49,185 nucleotides of DNA from an uncultured Sulfitobacter sp. (lineage in GTDB: Bacteria; Pseudomonadota; Alphaproteobacteria; Rhodobacterales; Rhodobacteraceae). Every line of letters starts with the position of its first letter. Position 1 is the stretch's first letter. The DNA lies in the NCBI RefSeq assembly GCF_947500075.1, contig NZ_CANMQS010000013.1, positions 1 through 49,185 on the forward strand, read 5' to 3'. A program made the translations under genes and the position numbers. A model generated the notes under the pieces. That model was not told where the DNA came from and ran no database searches. It saw only the letters and a program-made list of their open reading frames with translations. Below are positions 9,044 through 17,545 of the stretch, in pieces.

Positions 9044-9709
9044 TTGAAGTTAACGATATTCCTTATCGCGCTGATATGCTGCGCAAACCCTGCAAAGAGT
9101 CAGATCGCGAACCTCCTCGGATGCCCTGTAACAGCTGATTTGAATGATGGTATTGTCTTCACTGACCCTGCCCGCCAAGGAGAACTCGACCAAAGATATC
9201 GACGTCTTGAAGGACCATACATCGGCGTAAACTACGTGAATGGCATTTTCCCGGATGGAACCACCGTCAGCTATTCGGGCCTTTTCACATACAAACATTG
9301 GCGTAAAGGCGAAGTCATTCAATACGAAGAACCACAGACCGACTTAACTGAGATTCTCGAGTTTAAGGCCGGATCAACACATTCATTCGAGAGCATTCGG
9401 TATAACCCTCAAACGCCTGACCGTAAGTGGCACATCTCGGCAGAATACCGGATCGAAACAGCAGAAGATTTCAGCATTGGCCGATGCTCTTACACCGCCG
9501 TGCAAATCTCTCGCGAGGGGACCCTCACTTTACCAGACGGCAAAACAAAACGAGATCGGGAGAGGTATATCTTCGTACCAGAGCTCCTTCTGAAAGTATC
9601 AGGTACCGGGGTCGGATGGGGCGACATTTCAAATGTTCGGAAGCGCACCATACTTGATGGGAAGAAATGGCCGTTCTCCAGTAACGCAGCGGACGTGCTG
9701 CGCGACTAG
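9044..9709 (+). CDS. Exported protein of unknown function
   Basis: A 221-aa protein beginning with a clear Sec signal (MKLTIFLIALICCANPAKS-Q). The mature part is soluble, with a likely disulfide pair (Cys in LLGCPV and GRCSY) and beta-rich stretches. I do not recognise it. The start is TTG at 9044; GGGGA at 9033-9037 with six bases spacing supports it. Base composition is clearly lower in G+C and codon use differs from every neighbour (many AAA, GAA, ATA), which suggests recent acquisition. It sits alone between two glycosyltransferase operons. Confidence 0.75.
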   Translation: MKLTIFLIALICCANPAKSQIANLLGCPVTADLNDGIVFTDPARQGELDQRYRRLEGPYIGVNYVNGIFPDGTTVSYSGLFTYKHWRKGEVIQYEEPQTDLTEILEFKAGSTHSFESIRYNPQTPDRKWHISAEYRIETAEDFSIGRCSYTAVQISREGTLTLPDGKTKRDRERYIFVPELLLKVSGTGVGWGDISNVRKRTILDGKKWPFSSNAADVLRD

Positions 9710-9922
9710 CAACTGTATTTCTCAGAGGTTCTGAGGTCTCCGCCCTGTTTGGCTTTGCTCCCGCCGCACCCTGTGGTGACATTCCTGCTTTGCAAAACCA
9801 GTGACATTTCTACTGGGTTGCAACAATCGCTCACACTGTCGGCCATGCCTCTCCATTGCCCTTTCCAGGCAGAGCAGCGTAAACAGAAAATCACCTGCCC
9901 GGCGTGTCACAGGACCAAGCCC

Positions 9923-11101
9923 ATGTTGACGATCCTACATTGTATCTCGGCCTATCCAGATCCCATCGCACCCGAAACGCAGGCTTCTTCTTTGTTGCTG
10001 GAACTGACGGCAGACCGCTTCACCCACAATGTTTTCAGTTTCAAACGCGCGCACTGGCGCGGTGACATCACCGCGCTGGCCTTTGACGATGCCGCAGGCA
10101 AGGATCACCGGGCCATGGTCTATGGCGCACCACCCAAAGGGTTGCGGCTGGCGCGTACGATGAACCAACTCGCCACCTGGATCATTGCCGATGCGCAGGC
10201 GCGCGGGCTGAAGCCCGATCTTGTTCATGCCCACAAGGTCACGATCGATGGTCTGGTGGGTGCGCAGGTGGCAGCGCATTTTGGCGTGCCGCTGGCGCTG
10301 AGCGTGCAGGCCAACACCGACACGCGCATCCTGAACGCACGCTGGGATCTACGCGCCACCTTCCGGGATATCTGGCAGGAGGCCGCCGTCATCTTTCCCT
10401 TTGCCCCGGTGGCACAGACAGCCGTTGAGGCCCTGATCGGAAAACGTCAGGGAACGGTCCAGATGCTGCCCTGCCCGACCCGTGCTGACAGAATTCTGAC
10501 CCCCACGCCCCGGACAGCGGAGGCGGCCCCGGTGATCCAGACCGCGTTCAACCTCGCCCATCACGGCAACAAGAACATCAAGACCCTGCTGGAAGCCACG
10601 GCGCTGGCCGCCCGAGAGCTACCGGACCTGCGGCTGGATATCCTGGGCGGCGGCGATGCGGAGGCGTTTTTCAAGATCTCGCAGATGTGCGCCCAGATCG
10701 CACCCGGACACGCGCGCCTGTTGGGCGCAAGAAAAGGCGATGAGATGCAAACGCTCATGAACCGGGCCACGGCCTTTGCCCTGCCCTCCCACCGCGAAAG
10801 TTTTGGCATGGTCTATGCCGAAGCGCTGCTGGCGGGCACGCCGTGCCTGCATTCCAAGGGGCGGGCGATTGACGGCTTGTTTGCTGAAGGCACGGTGACG
10901 CTTGGGGTTGATCCCTCAAACCCCGGCGCCATGGCCGAAGCGCTGCTGCGGCTGTGTCGCGAAGAGAGCGCCTTCAAGGCCCGACTGGCGGAGGCCCAGG
11001 CCGCCGGGCATCTCAACATCCTGCGCCGCCACACCATCGCGGAACGCTATGGCGCGCATCTGCAGGCCGCGGTTGACGGGATCATGCCGGATGTTGCTTG
11101 A
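9923..11101 (+). CDS. Family 4 glycosyltransferase (GT-B)
   Basis: 392 aa from the ATG at 9923, which has AGGA (9911-9914) eight bases upstream; longer reading of the frame upstream lacks family similarity. GT-B features: DLVHAHKVTIDGLVG in the N-domain, ILGGGDAEAFF, and the C-domain nucleotide-sugar site PSHRESFGMVYAEALLAGTP with the intact E-x7-E pair. It would be a retaining transferase acting on the lipid-linked oligosaccharide. Its stop lies inside the start of the GMC oxidoreductase gene (11-bp overlap), so the pair is translationally coupled. Confidence 0.88.
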   Translation: MLTILHCISAYPDPIAPETQASSLLLELTADRFTHNVFSFKRAHWRGDITALAFDDAAGKDHRAMVYGAPPKGLRLARTMNQLATWIIADAQARGLKPDLVHAHKVTIDGLVGAQVAAHFGVPLALSVQANTDTRILNARWDLRATFRDIWQEAAVIFPFAPVAQTAVEALIGKRQGTVQMLPCPTRADRILTPTPRTAEAAPVIQTAFNLAHHGNKNIKTLLEATALAARELPDLRLDILGGGDAEAFFKISQMCAQIAPGHARLLGARKGDEMQTLMNRATAFALPSHRESFGMVYAEALLAGTPCLHSKGRAIDGLFAEGTVTLGVDPSNPGAMAEALLRLCREESAFKARLAEAQAAGHLNILRRHTIAERYGAHLQAAVDGIMPDVA

Positions 11102-12785
11102 CCGCCCCCGGCTGGCGGAGCTGCAGGCGCTGGATGTGGATCTGACCATCATTGGCGGCGGGCCTGTGGGTCTTGTCTCCGCTCTGGCCGCACGGGCGGC
11201 GGGGGCGCGGGTGCTGCTGCTGGAAAGCGGACGCATGGACCGGGACCCCGCGATACAAAGCCAATCCGATGACACCATCGACACCCCCGACACCCATCAT
11301 GCAGGCCCACTGACCACATCACGCAGGCTGGGCGGTGCGGGGCATCTGTGGGGCGGGCGCTGCGTGCCGTTTGATCCGATTGATTTCAGGGGACGCCCCT
11401 GGCTGGCGGGCTGTACGGAAGACTGGCCTGTCACAGCCGCGGATCTGGCCCCCTACCTCGCCCCGGCACTGGATTATCTGGGCGCCGGAGAGCCCCTGCT
11501 TGAAGACCCGCTGCCTGCGCCGCTGAACACACGTCTGGACGCCGACACGGCCTTCACCGCCCACCGGCTGGAACGCTGGACGGCAGACCCCCGGATTGAG
11601 CGGCGTCACATGGCGCAGCTGCGCGCAGACCGGGACCTTTACGTCGCTTTGGGGTGTTCGGTTTGTAGCGCAAAACATACCAAGGACCGGATCACCCATC
11701 TGGACGTCTGGACCGAAGCGGAAGGCCGCGCCGCCGCCCTGCCTGTAGGTCAGGTGATCCTAGCCGCGGGCGGGGTGGCTTCCACCCGGTTCCTGCTGGC
11801 GTTGCAAGCCAATCACCCGGCATTGTTTGGGGGCGCGCAGGGGCCGCTGGGGCGGTTCTACATGGGCCACGTGAACGGCCAGATTGCGGACATCACCTTT
11901 GAGGATGCCGCTCTTCAGGACGCCTTTTGCTATTACACAGACGCCGCAGGCAGCTATATCCGCCGCCGGATCACCCCCAGCGAGCAGACCCAACAGGATC
12001 ACCAGCTCAGCAACGTAGCCTTTTGGCCGGTGGTGCCGGAAATCTCGGATGCGCGGCACCGCTCGGGTCCGCTGTCGGCTGTCTTTCTGGGGCTGTCGAT
12101 GCCCTGGCTGGGCCCGCGCCTGATTGCGCAAGCCATCCGGCTCAAGCACATCGGCCCGCCGCCATACCGCCGCCTGCCGCACCTGCGCAATCTGCTCACC
12201 GATCCTGTGGGCACGCTTGGCTTCGTACCTGCGTTCATCTGGCAGCGCTATGGCGCGCGCACACGGGTGCCGGGGTTCTTTCTGCGCAATCCCGCACAAC
12301 GCTACGGGTTGGAGTTTCACGCCGAACATCTGCCAAATGCGACGAGCCGGATCACGCTTGATCCCACCCGCCGCGACCGCACCGGGCTGCCACACGCACG
12401 GGTGGATTTCAGGTTCACGCAAGACGATGCCGCTCCCATCCTGCGCGCCCATGAGGCCCTGGAGGACTGGCTGAAGCGGCGGGGGCTGGGGCGGCTCAGC
12501 TATCGCTACGGGCCGGAAGTGCCTGCCAGGGGGATCTTCGAGGAAGCCAAACACGGCAATCACCAGATCGGCACGGCGCGCATGGGGCATGACGCAAGCG
12601 ATGGTGTCGTGGACCGCTGGGGCACGTGCTTTGACCTGCGCAACCTGCATATCGCCTCCACTGCGGTGCTGCCCAGTTCTTCGCAGGCCAATCCAACGCT
12701 GGCGGCCGTGCAACTTGCCCTGCGCACGGTGGCGCATCTGCAGCAGACCGGCGCGTTGAGCGGACAGGAGACACCCCATGGATAG
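11091..12785 (+). CDS. GMC-type FAD-dependent oxidoreductase
   Basis: 564 aa. An N-terminal dinucleotide-binding loop GGGPVGLVSALAARAAGA (about 22-39) ends in the FAD-ribose Glu of LLLESG. It has RLGGAGHLWGGRC, a typical GMC flavin-proximal segment, and the conserved C-terminal GMC domain (GNHQIGTARMG, with the active-site His, then an NLHIASTAVLPSSSQANPT-type stretch). These enzymes oxidise alcohol groups, often of sugars. The ATG at 11091 overlaps the preceding GT stop by 11 bp and the next gene starts 8 bp before this stop. Substrate is inferred to be a sugar hydroxyl in the polysaccharide pathway. Confidence 0.86.
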   Translation: MLLDRPRLAELQALDVDLTIIGGGPVGLVSALAARAAGARVLLLESGRMDRDPAIQSQSDDTIDTPDTHHAGPLTTSRRLGGAGHLWGGRCVPFDPIDFRGRPWLAGCTEDWPVTAADLAPYLAPALDYLGAGEPLLEDPLPAPLNTRLDADTAFTAHRLERWTADPRIERRHMAQLRADRDLYVALGCSVCSAKHTKDRITHLDVWTEAEGRAAALPVGQVILAAGGVASTRFLLALQANHPALFGGAQGPLGRFYMGHVNGQIADITFEDAALQDAFCYYTDAAGSYIRRRITPSEQTQQDHQLSNVAFWPVVPEISDARHRSGPLSAVFLGLSMPWLGPRLIAQAIRLKHIGPPPYRRLPHLRNLLTDPVGTLGFVPAFIWQRYGARTRVPGFFLRNPAQRYGLEFHAEHLPNATSRITLDPTRRDRTGLPHARVDFRFTQDDAAPILRAHEALEDWLKRRGLGRLSYRYGPEVPARGIFEEAKHGNHQIGTARMGHDASDGVVDRWGTCFDLRNLHIASTAVLPSSSQANPTLAAVQLALRTVAHLQQTGALSGQETPHG

Positions 12786-13716
12786 ACACATCCTTGCCGG
12801 TCTTGATGCAGAGGTTTCAGCCCTTGGATTTGGAGCCGCTTCCCTTGGCAGCCGTGTGGGCGCGCGCGCAGGCCAGCGTCTGGTCGCGCAGGCGCTGGCG
12901 CAGGGGATTACGTGGTTCGACCTTGCCCCGGCTTACGGCGCCGGGCAGGCAGAGGAGATCTTTGCAGCAGCGATCAGGGGTCAGCGCGACAGGGTGCAGA
13001 TCTGCACCAAGGTTGGCCTTGCCCCCCCTCCTCAGCCTCTATGGAAACGCGCCGTGTTGCCGGTTGCCCGGCAGGTCGTGCGCAACATCGCCCCTTTACG
13101 TGGTCGCATCCGCAAAAGCGGGATCACCAGCAACCGCCCCCTGCCGCTCACCCCTGAGGTGCTCCGCGACAGTCTGGAACGCAGCCTGAGGCGGTTGGGA
13201 ACGGACCACGTGGACCTCTATGCGCTGCACAATGCCACCCCGGAGGCGCTGGCGGATGAAGCGCTGCTGCGCACGCTCGAAGACCTGCGCACCAGCGGCA
13301 AGGTGCGCGCGATTGCCGTGGCATCAGATGGCACCGCTGCCGAGGCCGCCCTCGCGCAGGCCCGGTGCGTGGATGTCGTGCAATGTGCCTTGCAGGTGGC
13401 CACCCCCGCATTGGTCAGCCGCGCAGCACAGGCGGGCATGGGAGTGATCACCCATTCGGTCTTCGGTCTGAACACCTCCCCCGAAGACATCACACAGCGC
13501 ATCGCCGCCTCCTCCGATCTGCAGGCCCTTCATGCGGCCGCAGGTGCCCCGTCCCCCGCCGCCCTGAGACTGATGGCCGCGCGCCTGCGCAACCCTGGCG
13601 GCGTGACCCTGTGCTCGATGATGTCATCTGCACATCTGGCCGCCAACGCAGCGGTCTTTGCCGCGCCGCTTTCTTCGGAGACGACCGCGCTTGCACAGGC
13701 GCTTTTCCCGCAATAG
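12778..13716 (+). CDS. Aldo/keto reductase
   Basis: 312 aa with the AKR barrel and catalytic tetrad visible: Asp48 and Tyr53 (ITWFDLAPAYGAG), Lys78 (ICTKVG) and His151 (DLYALHNA). It reduces carbonyls with NADPH. Its start overlaps the GMC oxidoreductase by 8 bp, so oxidase and reductase are made together. A plausible job is reduction of a keto-sugar made by the GMC enzyme, or dehydrogenation of a nucleotide sugar. The region after residue 230 is Ala-rich and diverges from typical AKRs. Confidence 0.85.
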   Translation: MDRHILAGLDAEVSALGFGAASLGSRVGARAGQRLVAQALAQGITWFDLAPAYGAGQAEEIFAAAIRGQRDRVQICTKVGLAPPPQPLWKRAVLPVARQVVRNIAPLRGRIRKSGITSNRPLPLTPEVLRDSLERSLRRLGTDHVDLYALHNATPEALADEALLRTLEDLRTSGKVRAIAVASDGTAAEAALAQARCVDVVQCALQVATPALVSRAAQAGMGVITHSVFGLNTSPEDITQRIAASSDLQALHAAAGAPSPAALRLMAARLRNPGGVTLCSMMSSAHLAANAAVFAAPLSSETTALAQALFPQ

Positions 13717-13805
13717 GCGCGGCGGCGGGTCGGGCGATTGACTTTTTCCAGCCCGCTTTCAATAAACCATTGGCAGTTCCGGTATCGGCGGTTGTAGTAG
13801 GTTTC

Positions 13806-14861
13806 ATGTCTTTTCCCGCCCTTGGCGTTGTTATCGTAAGCTTCAATGCGACAGATGTGATCCTGGACTGTCTCGACAGCCTGCTCGCAGCCCCTGATGT
13901 CGTGTTGCACATTGTCGTTGTCGATAACGCCTCCACCGATGGATCCGCTGATCTGATCAGAACCTGGGCCGCCGGACAGGCGGGTGCCCGACAGACCCCT
14001 GATCTGCCCTTCCCGGTGCCCCACCGCAAAGAGGCCCTCCCCTTGCACGACCGGGTGCCCGACACGTCAGAGCACGCCACCGTGACGCTGCTGGAGGCCG
14101 GGGTGAACGGCGGTTTTGCCGCCGGGGTGAACATCGGTCTGGCAGCCCTTCATCAGATCCCCGGGCTGGACCGGTTCTGGGTGCTGAACCCCGATTGCAT
14201 CGTCCCGCCGCAAACGCCTGCACATTTTGCCACCTATCAGCCCCCTGGTGGTGCGTTTTCCCTGATGGGGGGGCGGGTGCGCTACATCCATGACCCGGAT
14301 CAGCTGCAAAGTGACGGTGGCGTGGTCAACCGCCGCAGCGGCGTGACCAGCAACGTGAACCGCGGCTGTAGCCACGCCCGCACGCCGCGTCCTGATCCGG
14401 GCCATCTTGACTTTGTATCTGGCGCCAACATGGTCGCTTCCCGTGCCTTTTATGATCGTGCGGGCCCGCTTCCGGAGGATTATTTCCTCTATTACGAAGA
14501 AGTGGACTGGGCGCTGCGCCGGGGCGATATGCCACTGGCCCTCTGCCCAAAGGCAGAGGTCTTTCACCACACCGGCACGGCCATCGGATCGGCGACCAGC
14601 GCCAGGATCGGCTCCCCTTTTGCTGTCTATTTCATGTACCGCAGCCGCATGCGTTTCATGCGCCGTCATGCTCCCCGCTGGCTGCCTTACGCCCGCGCCT
14701 ATGCGCTGGCCAAGGCGGGGCAATTGCTGCTCAAAGGTCACTACCGGCATGCAGGGGCCATCTGGTCTGCCGTCCGGGGCGGCAGGGTGCCGAAAGGTAT
14801 TCGGGCGCGCCTGTCGCCCCAGGCGGCGACACGCGCCTTTTCGAGCCTGCCTCACAGTTAA
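13806..14861 (+). CDS. Family 2 glycosyltransferase (rhamnosyltransferase-like)
   Basis: 351 aa. GVVIVSFNATDVILDCLDSL at the start, DNASTDGS (40-47), VLNPDC as DXD equivalent, then FVSGANMVASRAFYDRAGPLP and DYFLYYEEVDWALR, the layout of the WcaA/RfbF-like GT2 group often transferring rhamnose-type sugars. The ATG at 13806 is chosen because similarity begins directly after it and GTAGG lies just upstream; reading further upstream only overlaps the reductase gene out of frame. 89 bp separate it from the reductase. Confidence 0.87.
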   Translation: MSFPALGVVIVSFNATDVILDCLDSLLAAPDVVLHIVVVDNASTDGSADLIRTWAAGQAGARQTPDLPFPVPHRKEALPLHDRVPDTSEHATVTLLEAGVNGGFAAGVNIGLAALHQIPGLDRFWVLNPDCIVPPQTPAHFATYQPPGGAFSLMGGRVRYIHDPDQLQSDGGVVNRRSGVTSNVNRGCSHARTPRPDPGHLDFVSGANMVASRAFYDRAGPLPEDYFLYYEEVDWALRRGDMPLALCPKAEVFHHTGTAIGSATSARIGSPFAVYFMYRSRMRFMRRHAPRWLPYARAYALAKAGQLLLKGHYRHAGAIWSAVRGGRVPKGIRARLSPQAATRAFSSLPHS

Positions 14862-14909
14862 CCGGTTTGCGCCATGCAACACCAAGCGAACGGATCAAAA
14901 GGGTTACCC

Positions 14910-17258
14910 ATGATCAAACGTCACATTTTGAATGCTGCCCGCAACACCGCGCGACGTTTGCCCAAACCCCTGCGCACCCGGATCAAGCAGACACAGCTTG
15001 TGCGCAAGCTGATCCGCAGAAACGAAGACGCACATATCTCCGACGATCTGTCCTTTGCTGAAAATTCCGGCTGGACCCGCCTGCCCGATTGCCCCAAAGC
15101 GCTGCTGGATCCCGGCGGTGCGCAGATCGGGGATCTGATGTATGTCATCTGCGGCTTTGAAGACATGGCGACCGTCAGCACGGACATCCACGTCTTTGAC
15201 ATGGCGCGCAAGACATGGTGCGACCCGATCCCGGTGCCGGATGATTTCCCGCATTCACACAGCGCCGTCTCCACCGATGGCGAGCGGTATATCTACGTGG
15301 CAGGCGGCCAGCATGGCGGCAATTGCAGACCGGCAATCACAAATGTCTACTGTCTGGATACCCAATCCGCGACCTGGCATGCGCTGCCTGCCCTGCCTGC
15401 GCCGCGCTATGCCGGATCCATGCAGCTGTGGCGTGGACGGTTGCATTATGTCGGCGGCGCGGATGTGGACCGCTGGACCCCGACGGTGGATCACTGGAGC
15501 CTGGGCGTATTAGGAGCGGAAGCGAGTGAATCCGAATGGCAGCAAGACACTCCAATCCCTGTGGGTGGCATGCACCGGGCCTCGGCTGTGGTGGCCGATC
15601 AGCTTTATGTGCTGGGCGGCCAGCAGGGTGATTTCAAAGCCATTGACGGTGACCCCCACTACACCTGCACCGGTGAGACACAGGAAACCTATCTGCATTC
15701 CGCCTTCCGGCTGGATGATCCGGGGGGCACATGGGGGCGGATCCCGGATATGCCCATTGCGGTCTCCCATTGCGACTTCTCCTGCATGGTCGTGGAGGGG
15801 GTGATCTATCTCTATGGCGGGCAGACGTTCAAACACCCGCAGGATTTCTATCTGCGGCTGACCGATGCCATTCAGGCTTTTGACCCCAAGGCCAACCGCT
15901 GGTCGATTGCCTGGTATCTGCCGTGCCATCTGAAAATGCCCGTCATGGGCCGGCAGGGGGATGATGTCTTCATCACCGTGGGGCAACGCGGCAAGGGCAA
16001 CACCGACAGGCCCGGCGCGCTCTCTGCGCTGACCTGGAGCGCGCCACTGCCCCGCGTGGACACAAGCGCGCATCCGGTCAAACTGCCTGCGCTGACGGGC
16101 AAACGGGTGCTGTTGGTGTCACATGCGTTTTCACGCTCCGGCGCGCCGCTGGAGCTGTTTGAGCTGGCCCGCGCGATGATCCAGAGCGGTGCGGATGTGC
16201 GCGCGGTGAGCCTGAGTGACGATGCGGTTTGTGGCAATGTCACCACCGATTTCAAAGTGCCCGTGGTGCCCCCTGAAACCGCGATGGCACAGGCGGCAGA
16301 GGCAGACCTGATCGTTGTGAACAGCACGAACTACCGCACACGGGACTGGATAGAAGAAGGGGTGCAGGCAGCCCCCGATCTGGCCCGCAAGATCCTGTGG
16401 TGCGTCCATGAAATCGACGTCGAAACCTACAGGCCCGCGGCAGATATGCTGCCGCATGTGCACATGGCCACTTTTGGCAGCAACGCCTGTCTGCAAGCCT
16501 GGAAACAGGTCTGCGATGTGCTGCCTGCCTGCCATGTCGTCCATCCGGGCCTTGAGCAGGAAACCTTTGATCGCGGCCTTCAGGACAAGCACCTGTTTCA
16601 GAGAGCCGACCCGAACGTCCACACACCCGCTCCCCGCCTGTTGTCCCGCGCCGACATCCGGGCGGCATTGGGTGTCACAGAGGATGATTTCCTGCTGCTC
16701 TCCGTTGGGGGGTATTCCAGAAGGAAGGGACAGAAGCTGCTGCTGGACAGCATCGCAAAAGCCGCCCGGACACGCGATTTGCCCGTGAAACTATTGCTCG
16801 CGGGCTTTCACTCTGATGCGGAAAGACAAGAGCTTCTGGATACGCTCGGTGAGGACGGCAAACAGATCCTTGATGCCCGCCGCGCCTATGTCTTCACCCC
16901 GCATGTGGATGCGCTTTATCTGGCCAGTGATGCCCATATCATCAACGCACAGGGCGATGATGGCCGGGGGGAGACTTTCGGGCGCGCCACGGTGCATGGG
17001 ATGGCCTATAGCCTGCCCGTTCTGGGCACCGCCGCAGGCGGCACGCTGGAGATCATCGGCGACGGGGTTGAGGGGTTTCTCTACCCGGTGGGGCCTGCCG
17101 GTCAGGACGTCATGATCGAGAAGATAGAAGCCCTGATTGCGGACCCTGCCCTGAGAGAAAAGATGGGCAAGGCGGGCCGCGCGCGCGCCTACAGTCAGTT
17201 CCGCAAGGACGTCTACATCCAAAAAATGGATGAGATCTTTGCCACCCTTCTGGCGTGA
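14910..17258 (+). CDS. Kelch-repeat propeller fused to a family 4 glycosyltransferase
   Basis: 782 aa in two parts. After a basic amphipathic N-terminus, residues about 60-385 form Kelch-type blades (YVICGFED, YVAGGQHGG, HYVGGADVD, YVLGGQQGD, YLYGGQTF, each followed by a Trp-containing strand). Residues about 395-782 are a GT-B glycosyltransferase: KRVLLVSHAFSRSGAPLELF, GGYSRRKGQKLLLDSI, GETFGRATVHGMAYSLPVLG. The second Glu of the usual E-x7-E is His. There is no signal peptide, so it is probably cytoplasmic. Start: ATG at 14910 with AAAAGGG six bases upstream; an ATG at 14874 is possible. The propeller may be a scaffold or glycan-binding module for the transferase. Last gene of its run; a hairpin follows. 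Confidence 0.85.
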   Translation: MIKRHILNAARNTARRLPKPLRTRIKQTQLVRKLIRRNEDAHISDDLSFAENSGWTRLPDCPKALLDPGGAQIGDLMYVICGFEDMATVSTDIHVFDMARKTWCDPIPVPDDFPHSHSAVSTDGERYIYVAGGQHGGNCRPAITNVYCLDTQSATWHALPALPAPRYAGSMQLWRGRLHYVGGADVDRWTPTVDHWSLGVLGAEASESEWQQDTPIPVGGMHRASAVVADQLYVLGGQQGDFKAIDGDPHYTCTGETQETYLHSAFRLDDPGGTWGRIPDMPIAVSHCDFSCMVVEGVIYLYGGQTFKHPQDFYLRLTDAIQAFDPKANRWSIAWYLPCHLKMPVMGRQGDDVFITVGQRGKGNTDRPGALSALTWSAPLPRVDTSAHPVKLPALTGKRVLLVSHAFSRSGAPLELFELARAMIQSGADVRAVSLSDDAVCGNVTTDFKVPVVPPETAMAQAAEADLIVVNSTNYRTRDWIEEGVQAAPDLARKILWCVHEIDVETYRPAADMLPHVHMATFGSNACLQAWKQVCDVLPACHVVHPGLEQETFDRGLQDKHLFQRADPNVHTPAPRLLSRADIRAALGVTEDDFLLLSVGGYSRRKGQKLLLDSIAKAARTRDLPVKLLLAGFHSDAERQELLDTLGEDGKQILDARRAYVFTPHVDALYLASDAHIINAQGDDGRGETFGRATVHGMAYSLPVLGTAAGGTLEIIGDGVEGFLYPVGPAGQDVMIEKIEALIADPALREKMGKAGRARAYSQFRKDVYIQKMDEIFATLLA

Positions 17259-17279
17259 TCCGACCGGTTCGTTCGGATC
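17257..17279 (+). terminator. Hairpin after the Kelch-GT gene
   Basis: GATCCGA and TCGGATC form a 7-bp stem with a 9-nt loop that starts inside the stop codon and is followed by CTTGT. The T-run is weak. Probable end of the 9923-17258 transcription unit, before the iteron region. Confidence 0.45.
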
Positions 17280-17545
17280 CTTGTCCCTGCTTCTGCGCTT
17301 CTTCTGCAGGAGTTAAATAGATGTTATTAGGTGTTAAGGCTTTGAAATAGAGCGTAAACCTTTGGTGTTTCTTGATTTTTCCAAAGGTGCGGTGGGTGAA
17401 ATATCGAAGATCGGTGTGTGATCTATCGAAAAAAGGTGGGTGAAATATCGAAAACCCTTTGACTTGCGTGGGTGAAATATCGAAAAGTCGCCCCAAGTGG
17501 GTGAAATATCGAAAGAGGCGCTGAAATCGTGGGTGAAATATCGAA
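17280..17545. repeat. Origin 1: A/T-rich stretch plus six iterons
   Basis: An A/T-rich run (17312-17390) precedes six directly repeated 17-mers, consensus GTGGGTGAAATATCGAA. They start at 17392, 17414 (degenerate), 17436, 17468, 17497 and 17529, with spacings of 22, 22, 32, 29 and 32. All lie just before or at the start of an RPA-type rep gene, so this is the binding array and origin for that initiator. The last copy forms the first codons of the rep gene (GTG start, then GEIS). A TTAA-N7-TTAT near-CtrA box is at 17313-17327. Confidence 0.88.

Noticed and set aside
17392..17545. Regular repeats considered as a CRISPR array
   Set aside because: Repeats are 17 bp with 5-15 bp gaps, run into a rep gene start and have no cas genes nearby; they are iterons.
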